Assembly (NCBI GenBank): GCA_907163375.1
Contig: CAJQUW010004462.1
Location: forward strand, 306,001-370,000
DNA from: Prostheceraeus crozeri
Taxonomy: Eukaryota > Platyhelminthes > Polycladida > Euryleptidae
Direction: 5' to 3'
Length of the DNA: 64,000 bases
A program made the translations under genes and the position numbers. Below, one piece after another: positions 44,779 to 54,401 of this stretch (within the stretch, counting starts at the first letter, position 1; each line of letters opens with the position of its first letter). The notes under the pieces are model-generated. The model saw only the letters and a list, made by a program, of their open reading frames with translations, ran no database searches and was not told where the DNA came from.

Positions 44779-45135
44779 TTAAGATTTGCATAGTAGGGCG
44801 ATGAACTCACGACGAATAAATGTCATGATGGAGCGATGTATATATCTTCTATACTTCTCCCAATTGTATTTGCGAAATGAGAAACAGTTTGCGGAATGAG
44901 AATGGTAGATTTGAATTTCATTTCTGTAATGTTGAAGCCAAACTTGATCACCCAAGGAGATGAATCTTAATGTTTCAAAATATTCCAAATCCCTCATGAT
45001 ATCATTGAGGTTGACAAATTGTCGCCATGTTAATGTAATTCCTCTTGATGTATGACCATGAGAATTTTTGAAATGTACGTTTCCATCACGATCAACTCTG
45101 ATATATTGTAGAGAGTCCAAAATCCAAGTCTTCAT
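44779..45135 (-). CDS. Paralogous protein B, possibly PC4-like
   Basis: About 118 residues from ATG 45135. It shares the full N-terminal module of protein A (LDSLQYIRVDRDGNVHFKNS, ITLTWRQFVNLNDIMRDL, NWEKYRRYIHRSIM) and ends shortly after it, so it represents the minimal unit. The pair arose by tandem duplication. Function unknown; a DNA-binding transcription helper is one possibility given the adjacent TBP homologue. It is divergent from the penton-like gene starting at 45171. Confidence 0.5.
   Translation of the reverse strand: MKTWILDSLQYIRVDRDGNVHFKNSHGHTSRGITLTWRQFVNLNDIMRDLEYFETLRFISLGDQVWLQHYRNEIQIYHSHSANCFSFRKYNWEKYRRYIHRSIMTFIRREFIALLCKS
44783..44792 (-). promoter_or_regulatory. ATGCAAA motif before protein A / TBP run
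   Basis: On the minus strand TATGCAAATC, about 36 bases before ATG 44756. Confidence 0.5.
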
Positions 45136-45140
45136 GATGT

Positions 45141-45149
45141 TATGCAAAG
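45141..45149 (+). promoter_or_regulatory. ATGCAAA motif before penton-like gene 1
   Basis: TATGCAAAG, 30 bases before ATG 45171, in the 35-base gap between divergent genes. It could serve both directions. Confidence 0.5.
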
Positions 45150-45170
45150 TTGCAGATTAGCAATATAAAA

Positions 45171-46568
45171 ATGTCGTTTTATCATATTTTGCTTAGCAAT
45201 GCGGCTACAAAGAGATTTACTAGTAATCGAGCTGCACTCTTTTCTACTCCCATTGATCATGCACAACAGCTAAATGGAAATTGGGAAGTGGGTGTCACTC
45301 AACTTGTTTATAGCAACTGTGTCTATACTTTTGATCATGAGGTGATGACTATTAATATGAGGCGTACAGCTGCTTATCAATGTGAAAAGGGGTGCCGAGT
45401 ATACATTCCACAGTGGCCAAAGAAAGATCTCTTATCATGTAAAAAGTTTATATATGATTTCTTGAATAAAGCGAGTAAACATATTGTTCAATTTACTCCG
45501 CACAATGATGATTATAATTATGTACATCATGTAGTTGAGAAAGATTGGATTGTTGGTTTAAGTCCAAGTTTAAGAAATGATTTAGGCTACCTCGCTAGCG
45601 CCTTAACAAGCTATGATAATTTTAACGTTAATTACCACATAAGTGGTCATAAACAGTTAATATATCGAGAGGAAGCTTATTATGTAGATCTTATTCCAAG
45701 AAATGAGAAGACGTTGGTGAAGAAGATTGTGATTAAGCCAAGAAAGACAAACATGACTCCTGAAACATTATTGAAGAAATTTAATTATCTCCTTCGAGTT
45801 GATGGCAAACAAGTGGCAACATTGACTTATATTAAATCATCTAATCATATTGCAATAAGCAAATTAAATGATGATGATCTAGTATTAGTTTGTTCAAAAG
45901 ATTTTCATCAGTTCTTACGACATCGTTCTGCAGCTGTTCATGGAAAATCTGATATGCAACATTTACCATGTGAAAGGTCAAATCAATTTGATACAGAATG
46001 GACCGTATCTTTATACAGAAAGTGTGTAGAGCCTTTAGGTGGTATCTTACATGAAACAAGAGTGTTGATGCCTCGCATTATTACTTCGGTTAAATTGGTT
46101 GTAGATTATTTAAATGAAGTGATTAATGACCAACATATTTCATTTTCTGAAAAAGAAGGTACTTTGTCTCTCACTATAAGTGGAAAAGGTATTGAACTAA
46201 TTATGGATAAAACTCTAATGGACATTTTGGGTTTTGATCAAAATATCTTTAAAAGTGGTACTGTAACCAAAGCTAGCGCAGACATGTCGCTATCGCGTCG
46301 TATTAACTATTTTCAGATATATTCCAATATTGGTGAAGATGTACGTGTGGGAGATGTTGAAGCTCCATTGCTAGCAATGATACCATACCAGCCAAAGAGC
46401 TGCAGTATTTTATCTGAGCATACTTTCAAGAAAGTGCATTATACAAAGCTGAAATCAAACTACATCCCACAAATTGATATTGCCATTTATGACGATGCTG
46501 GTGCGTTGATTCCTTTTCATAAAGATGCTGTGACAAGTATCACACTCCATTTCCGAATGAAGAGTTAA
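45171..46568 (+). CDS. Penton-like structural protein 1
   Basis: About 465 residues from ATG 45171 (MSFYHILLSNAATKRF). The opening SFY..L.SNA......N....F.T......L.G.WEVGV..L.Y is a hallmark of a large Polinton/adintovirus family regarded as penton or minor capsid protein. Homology to the neighbour at 46608-48128 runs through the N-terminal domain, the RPRK/EERIILKK region and the C-terminal GVGDVEAPLL-like block. It would sit at capsid vertices or form fibre-like parts. Exact assignment between penton and other minor capsid roles is uncertain. Confidence 0.65.
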   Translation: MSFYHILLSNAATKRFTSNRAALFSTPIDHAQQLNGNWEVGVTQLVYSNCVYTFDHEVMTINMRRTAAYQCEKGCRVYIPQWPKKDLLSCKKFIYDFLNKASKHIVQFTPHNDDYNYVHHVVEKDWIVGLSPSLRNDLGYLASALTSYDNFNVNYHISGHKQLIYREEAYYVDLIPRNEKTLVKKIVIKPRKTNMTPETLLKKFNYLLRVDGKQVATLTYIKSSNHIAISKLNDDDLVLVCSKDFHQFLRHRSAAVHGKSDMQHLPCERSNQFDTEWTVSLYRKCVEPLGGILHETRVLMPRIITSVKLVVDYLNEVINDQHISFSEKEGTLSLTISGKGIELIMDKTLMDILGFDQNIFKSGTVTKASADMSLSRRINYFQIYSNIGEDVRVGDVEAPLLAMIPYQPKSCSILSEHTFKKVHYTKLKSNYIPQIDIAIYDDAGALIPFHKDAVTSITLHFRMKS

Positions 46569-46576
46569 TGCAAACG
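46568..46576 (+). promoter_or_regulatory. ATGCAAA motif before penton-like gene 2
   Basis: AATGCAAAC, 40 bases before ATG 46608, overlapping the stop of gene 1. Confidence 0.45.
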
Positions 46577-46607
46577 TATGCTAATATATTTTTCCAATGT
46601 GAATAAT

Positions 46608-48128
46608 ATGGAAAGTGAAAATAAGGACTCGTTTCTAATCTACTTGCCCAGTAATGCTTCTATGAATAAATTTCCCAAAAATAAACCATCAGACTATCGA
46701 GTAGAATTAAATCGGCCACTGCATTTAGAAGGTGAATGGGAGGTTGGCGTTTCTAGTATTTGCTATGATAGCAATATTCAGAATGTGAATGATTTGGAAG
46801 AAATGATATTGACTCCTCGCACCCATGATGGAATAACGATGAATAATGCATTTCAGTTCCCATACAATTTAACATCAGATGGAAAGTGGAACTATGAATG
46901 GATTCAGATAAAATCAGATTCTTATGAGCCATTTGGGAATGAGAAAATTATTAAGGCATTCAACAGTGGTAATACTTCCATCATGAAGAATAAAAATCAG
47001 AAAGCTTATGAGTTTACTATCTATCATTGGAGTGGGAGACAGTTCCTCCGCTTTCATTCTTTTACTAAAGGTCTTACGCTGAGGTTGGATAGTGAATTCT
47101 ATCCACATCTTGGTTTTGGTCATGGACTACATCTAACGTCAATTGCTACTGCAAATGTTAAAAAAGTTTATTCAAATCGAATCAACAAATTTCATTATAG
47201 ATTTAAAATATTTGATGAAGATGTTGTAGAATGCGAAGAACGCATCATTTTGAAAAAGCGTGGTGTTCAACCTTTATCACTTATTGAGTTAGTAAAACGA
47301 TGGAATGAGACTGTGGGTAAGAAGTATGGAGAAAAAATTATGGCGGACAAAAATAAGTTGGTTATTCAGAAATATAATGACAAACTTACAGTTTATTTCT
47401 CTCCAACCTTGCGTCATTTTGTAAGACATTATACACCTATTATTGGAAGCGGTGTGGTGTATGCTTCTCATGAATATCACACTAAAGCTGATTCAGTTAA
47501 TGATGAATGGTGGGTGGACATCTATGGCGATCGCATCAAGAAAATTTACCAGTCTTATGAAGAATCTAAAGTTGCTATCAATATAATGCCGCGTCTATAT
47601 CATACAGTTGAAAGCTTCATTCATGTAGTAAATCCTTATATACAACAGAAGTTGAAGCATGTGATGAAAAGTAAATATGATGTAAAGACACACCACATTT
47701 CGTTTTCAATTGAAAATCAACGCGTTGTTCTGAGACTGGGTGATGACATTCAATGTCAATTGAGTAAAAATTTGAAAAAACTCTTTGGTTTTTCAATGCT
47801 ACAAACAGTGTTTGCTGCTGCGCATACGATTGGTATAGAAACACCAATGACACTTGATAAACATGAACAGCACCTTTACATTCAAAGTGATTTGATTCTA
47901 CCTATTTCTGTTGGTGAGAAAAAAGAATACATTTTACGCGATTTCATTCATGATAAAGACGCTTCATATGGAATAGTCGAGAAGATGTTTGAATCTATTT
48001 TCTATCATCCCGTCGTCAAACAAACTATACCCTCTATTGCTATCAAAATTACCAATGGTTTACAAGAGTGCATCCACGTGAAAGATACTAAATCCCTCAT
48101 AACGTTAGTGTTTCGGAAAACAAAGTGA
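46608..48128 (+). CDS. Penton-like structural protein 2
   Basis: About 506 residues from ATG 46608 (MESENKDSFLIYLPSNAS); an earlier ATG at 46578 is possible. It opens with the family block (DSFLIYLPSNASMNKFPKNK, LEGEWEVGVSSICYD). It is a diverged tandem paralogue of gene 1 with the same domain order but low identity, so the duplication is old. Two such genes in one element suggest that vertex or fibre roles have been divided, for example one for structure and one for receptor contact, which is inference. Confidence 0.65.
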   Translation: MESENKDSFLIYLPSNASMNKFPKNKPSDYRVELNRPLHLEGEWEVGVSSICYDSNIQNVNDLEEMILTPRTHDGITMNNAFQFPYNLTSDGKWNYEWIQIKSDSYEPFGNEKIIKAFNSGNTSIMKNKNQKAYEFTIYHWSGRQFLRFHSFTKGLTLRLDSEFYPHLGFGHGLHLTSIATANVKKVYSNRINKFHYRFKIFDEDVVECEERIILKKRGVQPLSLIELVKRWNETVGKKYGEKIMADKNKLVIQKYNDKLTVYFSPTLRHFVRHYTPIIGSGVVYASHEYHTKADSVNDEWWVDIYGDRIKKIYQSYEESKVAINIMPRLYHTVESFIHVVNPYIQQKLKHVMKSKYDVKTHHISFSIENQRVVLRLGDDIQCQLSKNLKKLFGFSMLQTVFAAAHTIGIETPMTLDKHEQHLYIQSDLILPISVGEKKEYILRDFIHDKDASYGIVEKMFESIFYHPVVKQTIPSIAIKITNGLQECIHVKDTKSLITLVFRKTK

Positions 48129-48433
48129 AGTCTTTATACAACATTTATTGAAATATGTACATGAATGTGAAGCAATAGACTTTATACAACATCCACTGAA
48201 AATATATACATGAGTGTACTTCAATAAACATTGCTATATACAAAAAGTCTTTTTACTTCGTGAAGGGTGGAAATATACAGGGATAGGAAAAATGTCTTTC
48301 AGTGGAAAAGTCATCACATGGGGAATGTACAGATGTGGACACATATTCACAAGGAAAAAACAATCTCATGCGATACATAAAACAACAATGTTTATCTACA
48401 GAAATCAACATCAAAATACTAAGTTAAGGATGA
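48129..48433 (+). pseudogene. Zinc-finger remnant near the PolB 3' end
   Basis: Within this intergenic stretch, 48334-48405 encodes CGHIFTRK on the plus strand. That is the same eight residues as the first zinc finger of the polymerase on the minus strand at about 52150. It looks like a small leftover of a related zinc-finger gene. The remainder of the stretch holds two TACATGAATGTGA-like imperfect direct repeats (48158 and 48208) and no gene. Confidence 0.4.
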
Positions 48434-51400
48434 TTATGCTAAGACGTCTCCTGAATGTGGTAGTGTGAGTTTAATTCTTTTGGGTGGTGGTATGTTTGTG
48501 TCAGGATGTCCATGTGGAAGAGATATGTTGTGTTCTAGCCAGCACCTCTTATCCTCCCATGCTGAAAGCGCCCGTTTCCTAAAAGTATGAGTTTTGATCT
48601 CATGCGACTTAGATTTTAAGATTGTCATATTGACAAACGTTATATTTTTATTTCTATAGGCTTTCCTGAAATTCTTATGTTTCATGTTAGAGACCAATGA
48701 TCTTGATATGCCTTTAGCGCGCTTAATGCTATCATCACTATCCTTTAATTTCATAGAATACATTTTAGGGCGGAGGAGAATCATTTCAGCTATCTCCTTC
48801 CCTGCTGTCTCATCCTTAAAGCAGCCAAGTTTTGCCTTATTTTTGATGGAGTATAGTGGATGATCAGCAGGATAATTTGATGTATCAAAATATCTTTCTA
48901 AAGATTTTCCTACTTCATTAAAATTTAAATCTTTTTGAGTGGTAATACCTAAAAAGAAACTATCTGTGTCACCACCCAACAAACGAACCTCTTTTACGAG
49001 AGGACACGGTTTTAGTATTTTATAGAAGAGTTGATACATTTCAAGCTTGGAGTAATCTAGAACAGCTTGACCAATATAGATGGGTTTGCACAACTCAACT
49101 TCAGATTTTATCATTTTAATACCTACAAGATCCTCATCGATTATGTCTCTATCGATGAATAGAGGTGATGAGGTCAATTTGTGATACTTTTGATCATCAT
49201 TAACTAGTTTGTAGTTTACGCGCTTTCTAACATCCTCCATCGTCTTACCAAATAGACTGTTGTTCTTATATTTATAAAAATCTTTTTCAAAATTATTTTG
49301 GGCTAGTGCACGTTTCTGGCTGTTACTATCTATGTAGGGTTTGAGGAAGGCTTTCTGTCTAAATTTAATAATGCGGTGAACTCTTTTTAAAATCATGCCC
49401 ATTTCTAAATAAAATTTTAAGATGCTAAAGTGGACTAGATAGTTTTCTTTATCATATTGAGTGAGCAAAAGTTTGCGGCAAGGCTTATACTTGGGTTGTC
49501 CACATGATTCTAAATCTTTATGAAATTGTTTCATAAAGTCGGAAAACATATCTTTACTCACTTCACCTGATTCGGGTGCGAGTGGAAAATCTACGGTTTT
49601 ATGTTTAATATTATTTGGATAGATTAGATCTATCTCAAAATAATATCCCCAATCACCTTGATCTGGAATTGCTAGTATGTTGGAAGGGTTGGAGAAATGT
49701 TGAATTTCACTATCATCTAACCAGCTAAACTCAGAGTGAGGTAGCGGTTTGGATAATGAACTACCATACAAATTATTTTGGTCATAATACTTAAGATGAG
49801 TCTGATCATCGCCTACTATTTTTGATTTTAACCTATGTTTATTTACAAATGTGAGACCACCGCGAATTCCTCGCTCAAATAAATTATACATCTCTGGATC
49901 TTGTAAGAGATGAATGGTCTCACCAGTCATTTTAAAAGCAGACTTAAATGACATGGCTGGTAGACTGACAAAGTGGACGGGATCTAACTTATCTTCTTCT
50001 AATGCCACTCGTCGAAACTCCTGAAATACATCAGCCAGCAAAAATACATCTAACTTAAGATAGGCAATCATATATTCGCCAAATGTATGGCAGTCAAATT
50101 TTATCCATGCATCTTGTGCATGTTCATAATCTTCGGTCTTACATTCTGCGCCGATCAAATCATTTTTAAATTTATCTATGGGTGGAAGAGAAGTCTCGCC
50201 GAGTTTACTAATCGCATCAAAATATGCATATGGAAAGACTCCTTTCCGTGTGATGACTTCATCGGTTAGATTTGGATATTGTTTCTTAAGATTTTGTGTT
50301 AGTGGAAGAGACTTTAGATTTTGTACGAGAGAGGCCAGTGATGCAGTCATAAATTGGTAGGAATCTAAAAATTTTATATCAAAATAGACCGTCTTATTTT
50401 CTTTAGTTTTATCGACAGGCACTTTTGCTGTCATGGCCATAAACTTCTCTCTCGTTTGTGCTATTACATCAAGCTTCCACTCTTTCATTTGACCTAAACC
50501 TCCTTTTATTATCATATGGCTATCGTAGCCCTTGAAATTATGGAAAATGACGGGTAATGTACGCCGTTTCATCCTAAGTGAAAAATTGCATTTTGAACAT
50601 AGTGCGTTTCTAAATTTACCAGTGATGTGATCATGGTCGCGCACTTTCTTAATCTTATCATCATCAAATGTTTTCCTACATTTGGGGCAAACGTTGCAAC
50701 TATCAAATTTTACTTGATCATCTGCTGTCATATGCAATGATCTGCGATAGAGTTCACCATCATACTTTTGCTGAAATTTTACAGCCTGTTTGAGGAATTG
50801 TAGGAATTGGTAAATACAATCCTCACCTTGCCAGACGTGCATTTTATTTTTTCTATTTTGGAAATGGTCATGCCATACTTCATAGCAGGAAATGGCTGCT
50901 GGTCGATGGATGTTATCATCGATATAACATTCGATGTCAGCATAGATGACACGAAGAGGACTTAGTTCATCGCCATTCTCTCTATATGAAAACTCCTTAT
51001 CTTTGGGCATGCGTTCCATTTGCAGTTTACCTCGCTTACACCACTCATAATGAGTTTCAAATTTGTTTTTACTCCTAAAGTTCCGAATGCATCTGTCACA
51101 GTAATAAATCTCTGATGAGGTAGAATTTCTTAAGTGGTGGTATAAGCGAGAAATTTTGGGAATGCCGCAGTAGTGCCATTCCTCACTATCATCCTGTCTT
51201 ACTAATAAAAGGTTGACAACGTGGTCATAACAACTCGAACGCGAGTTGTAGCGCACACCCTTCAATCCCTTTTCCCAAACATGGAGAACTATTTTAATGT
51301 TGTTCAATTTTTCAAATTTTTCTATATCTTTAATTTTCATATCGTCACTATTACAGTCATCGAAGTTTAATTCATTCTCCCACTGCCTATAGCTATATGT

Positions 51401-52252
51401 GCGATTTCGATTCGCATTGATATCATTATAGTGGAGAATGGAGAGGACAGCATATTTAAAACATTGCGATTCGCAATCGACATTAATGACTGCTGTTTTG
51501 TTTTTTAAAATTTTTGGAAGTTTAAAGGAGCCTCGACCACTATGATTTCCTAATAAACTGATTTTAAATAAGGCGGACTCAATGCCATCAAAAATGAGAC
51601 CGCTATCGCGCTCGTTAAATTTATCAATATTTAATTTTAATCCTTGGATGTGAAAATTTATCCAAGACTCATAGTCTACAACCTCGGTTGCAGGAGAGGA
51701 GGGTATGTGAAACTCCAACCTCTCTATTATTTGTCCAGTATGGTGGTCGATTTTTACATATTTTATTTTAAGATAGATGAGCGCCTTCATCCTAAAATTG
51801 TCTAAATTGTTGAAGAGCGCTTCTATCAATGATGAATTTTGATGAAACCATTCCTCAAAGTTAGCAATGGTTTCTGAGGAGTCCATCTGGTAGTTCCTCA
51901 CTAAATTATTTATGGACACTTCAGTGAGTCGGATAGAGGAGGTACCGTTGGTGTAGGTATCGTTCGTGTGTGTATGTTGAAGTCTGTGCGAAGATAGTTC
52001 AAAACGTGTCTCGAAAGACTGAGCGCACAAGTCGCAAGAAAAGGAGACGACGTTAACAGAATCATCCCCACCTCCGGAGATTGATGCCGGCTTAGGTCGA
52101 CAAACACCTCGCTTGATGTGTCGGGTGAGATCCCATTTCCTCGTGAAGATGTGCCCACAGTCAGCACATTCCCACTCGTTGCCATGTCGCGAAAGTTCTG
52201 AGCTGGAACTCACATCACCTGAAAGAGAAATCATTCTATCATCTCTGTTCAA
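48434..52252 (-). CDS. Protein-primed DNA polymerase B with N-terminal zinc fingers
   Basis: 1272 residues, the replication enzyme of the element. Order: two zinc fingers (ECADCGHIFTRKWDLTRH, residues 29-51; FSCDLCAQSF...HRLQH, 73-93); a conserved N-terminal module (about 145-245); an HNH/endonuclease VII-like insert (CPKCRK...RDHDHITGKFRN, about 520-555); exonuclease motif I ADIEC (about 438) and FHNFKGYDSH (about 575); polymerase motif A-type YDQNNLYGSSLS (about 824); motif B KNNSLFGKTMED (about 997); motif C GGDTDSFF (about 1094). All catalytic blocks are present. Splice-like signals lie upstream: a pyrimidine-rich acceptor just inside the frame start, and an ATG followed by GTAAGT near 52410. 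The true N-terminus may therefore differ. A TATA box lies at 52513-52521. Confidence 0.95.
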   Translation of the reverse strand: MNRDDRMISLSGDVSSSSELSRHGNEWECADCGHIFTRKWDLTRHIKRGVCRPKPASISGGGDDSVNVVSFSCDLCAQSFETRFELSSHRLQHTHTNDTYTNGTSSIRLTEVSINNLVRNYQMDSSETIANFEEWFHQNSSLIEALFNNLDNFRMKALIYLKIKYVKIDHHTGQIIERLEFHIPSSPATEVVDYESWINFHIQGLKLNIDKFNERDSGLIFDGIESALFKISLLGNHSGRGSFKLPKILKNKTAVINVDCESQCFKYAVLSILHYNDINANRNRTYSYRQWENELNFDDCNSDDMKIKDIEKFEKLNNIKIVLHVWEKGLKGVRYNSRSSCYDHVVNLLLVRQDDSEEWHYCGIPKISRLYHHLRNSTSSEIYYCDRCIRNFRSKNKFETHYEWCKRGKLQMERMPKDKEFSYRENGDELSPLRVIYADIECYIDDNIHRPAAISCYEVWHDHFQNRKNKMHVWQGEDCIYQFLQFLKQAVKFQQKYDGELYRRSLHMTADDQVKFDSCNVCPKCRKTFDDDKIKKVRDHDHITGKFRNALCSKCNFSLRMKRRTLPVIFHNFKGYDSHMIIKGGLGQMKEWKLDVIAQTREKFMAMTAKVPVDKTKENKTVYFDIKFLDSYQFMTASLASLVQNLKSLPLTQNLKKQYPNLTDEVITRKGVFPYAYFDAISKLGETSLPPIDKFKNDLIGAECKTEDYEHAQDAWIKFDCHTFGEYMIAYLKLDVFLLADVFQEFRRVALEEDKLDPVHFVSLPAMSFKSAFKMTGETIHLLQDPEMYNLFERGIRGGLTFVNKHRLKSKIVGDDQTHLKYYDQNNLYGSSLSKPLPHSEFSWLDDSEIQHFSNPSNILAIPDQGDWGYYFEIDLIYPNNIKHKTVDFPLAPESGEVSKDMFSDFMKQFHKDLESCGQPKYKPCRKLLLTQYDKENYLVHFSILKFYLEMGMILKRVHRIIKFRQKAFLKPYIDSNSQKRALAQNNFEKDFYKYKNNSLFGKTMEDVRKRVNYKLVNDDQKYHKLTSSPLFIDRDIIDEDLVGIKMIKSEVELCKPIYIGQAVLDYSKLEMYQLFYKILKPCPLVKEVRLLGGDTDSFFLGITTQKDLNFNEVGKSLERYFDTSNYPADHPLYSIKNKAKLGCFKDETAGKEIAEMILLRPKMYSMKLKDSDDSIKRAKGISRSLVSNMKHKNFRKAYRNKNITFVNMTILKSKSHEIKTHTFRKRALSAWEDKRCWLEHNISLPHGHPDTNIPPPKRIKLTLPHSGDVLA

Positions 52253-52512
52253 GCCTCAGTGTAGTGTTACAACCTACCTTGACTCAATAACTCTAAACTT
52301 TCCTCGAGAAGGGAGGGCGTTGGTGATGAAGTTGATGCCTGAAATTGAGGAAGATGCTATTAGTCACACGTTTGAGGGAGATGAGAGAGGAAATCTTTAA
52401 CTTACCATTTTAATGAAATATGATCAGACAGAATAATAGTCAAAGAGAGAGATCGTGCGATCGTCACTTTTATGATTCACAGATTAAATGAAATGACATG
52501 AATGTCACTTTG

Positions 52513-52521
52513 CTTATATAC
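52513..52521 (-). promoter_or_regulatory. TATA box, polymerase gene
   Basis: GTATATAAG on the minus strand, about 105 bases before the ATG-GTAAGT leader. It sits in the 380-base divergent region between polymerase and the gene at 52634. Confidence 0.7.
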
Positions 52522-52633
52522 TTTCATTCTCTTCATTCATTGGATGTTCATTCTGATTGGCTGCTTGTGTATACTTAAGAATTAGAAAAATGTTAAAGTT
52601 ATCATTATTCAAAGTCAGCATTTCAAAGACAAC

Positions 52634-53071
52634 ATGACAAGTCCTCCAACAACACCAAATACCGCATTGGAGTTCTCCTCTCCATGCACATCAGCAAAGG
52701 TGCTCGTTACACCAAATGCACCAAGAAAGGCGAAGGTGGAGAAGACATACAATCTCGACAATATACGAAAGTTATCATTATCGGAGGACGATGAAGAGGA
52801 GTTGCCCGACCTAACAGGCATACGGTGGAAATATTTACAATATGATGCCGAAGGGGTGATGGAGATGACCAGCAAGTCGCACTTGCATCAAATATGGGAG
52901 TGGTACACCCCTAACTCCCAACCGCGAACCGTGGCGGAGTGGGCGTACATTGAGAAAGTGAGGGACGCTGCAGAAGAACGTTTAAAGCAGCTCAACTGTT
53001 TTTGCTATCTATGTGAAACCAGACTCTGGGACGATATTGACGATGAAAACCTTTTGAAATACATGCCATAA
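52634..53071 (+). CDS. Unknown Polinton right-arm protein, 145 aa
   Basis: Divergent from the polymerase. The N-terminal 60 residues are Pro/Thr/Ala-rich and end in an acidic patch (SLSEDDEEELPDLTG). The C-terminal half looks globular (WKYLQYDAEGVMEM, IWEWYTPNSQPRTVAEWAYI) and ends with one CxxC (NCFCYLCETRLWDD). I do not recognise a family. Shared upstream region suggests co-expression with the polymerase. ATG 52634 is the first in frame. Confidence 0.55.
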   Translation: MTSPPTTPNTALEFSSPCTSAKVLVTPNAPRKAKVEKTYNLDNIRKLSLSEDDEEELPDLTGIRWKYLQYDAEGVMEMTSKSHLHQIWEWYTPNSQPRTVAEWAYIEKVRDAAEERLKQLNCFCYLCETRLWDDIDDENLLKYMP

Positions 53072-54400
53072 TAAATGTTTATTTCGTATTATCTTTGCTT
53101 TCATACTGACTTACTTGAATGGGGTTTTAGTGAATAATTTAACCATGCCCGGTGATAAATGATGTCAGGGTCCCTGACGGGGCCCTTTAGGGCACTCGGG
53201 CAAAACTAGGGCAACGATAAATTTTCAAAATAGGCTCTTTGTCTTTGTAAATGACAAGATTTTTGATAATTTCCCTAAGAAAATCAATAACGAGCACGTT
53301 TTCTCAAAATTCGATATCAGGGCAAGATTAGGGTAACCTTAGGGCAATGTGATTTCAGGGCAGAGTAGGGCATGCTCAGGGTATGCCCTGATTACACTAG
53401 ATGGTGCTGCAGCTGCACACACATCATTCACATGCTTCCTTAGTTATGTGCCACTTCCTACACTGTAATTTGACAGACTCGGCAATATAATTTTACCGTA
53501 CAACTTTTGGGTCACGTAAAATTACATTATGAAAAGATGTCTGTAATATAACATAGCTGAGCCTGTGAAATAACGAGCACTGCTAATGTTCAGGTAAAAT
53601 TGACTGTAAAGTCACATTGTGTTCTGGAAGTTGCTTTTCACATAACCGTGCTCGCCAAAGATAATGTATATTGTCTTATATCAGCGCTATCAATTTCATT
53701 GTATAAGTATACATATTGATTATTATCATTGATTAAATGAATACTCTTCTTATCTTTTCAAAGTAATTGAAATGGTCAGTCAATAGGAGATTCCTCAACT
53801 GAAATTGTAAATGAATTCATCTAGAAGAGATAAGACATATGATTCATTAATAGATAGAAAATTTGGAAATTAATTGCGGTCATGTGATTTATACACCTGC
53901 AAAAGGAATATTTAGTTCAATCTACTCCGTCTCTCCTCTTCTCTTCTCTCACTCACTCACTCACTCTCTCTCTCTCTCTCTCTCGTAATTCATTTATTCA
54001 TTTTCTTGCATCTTCTTTATCCATTCAGAAACTTATCTTAAATGTTATCCGGGCTGGAACATATGGGAAGTCACAATGCTGTTCAGATGACTGTTGCTCC
54101 TACAATTACGTAAGACTCGTCTCCGTACACCGATTTACTATATGAAATAGTTTCCCCGTTGCTTGCCTGCTGAACCGACCTTCATTCCATGAGTCACATG
54201 ACAAGAGGATGCGAGCTGGCAATGTCATTTATTTGCTAGTTGACTCCCACTGCATCGTGATATGTGGCTGTACGCATGTCAGTCAGCAAACTCACCGGCA
54301 TCAATATATTGTGAGTCTCAAACTTGCGAATTTATAAAAACTTTAACGACGCTTCAAGTCAGTAATTTGTGTTTTGGACATTCAGAGGAATTCTGTCGTA
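53072..54400. other. Polinton right arm, noncoding, AGGGCA-rich patch and microsatellite
   Basis: Bases about 53165-53395 contain around ten AGGGCA/AGGGTA words (for example TCAGGGCAGAGTAGGGCATG). A TCAC/TC microsatellite occupies 53940-53983, in a pyrimidine-rich leader-like context with TATACACC upstream. No gene recognised. Confidence 0.5.
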
Positions 54401-54401
54401 A

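Noticed and set aside
53388-53398. Right edge of the AGGGCA patch as a transposon terminus
   Set aside because: No matching left terminus or duplication could be identified.
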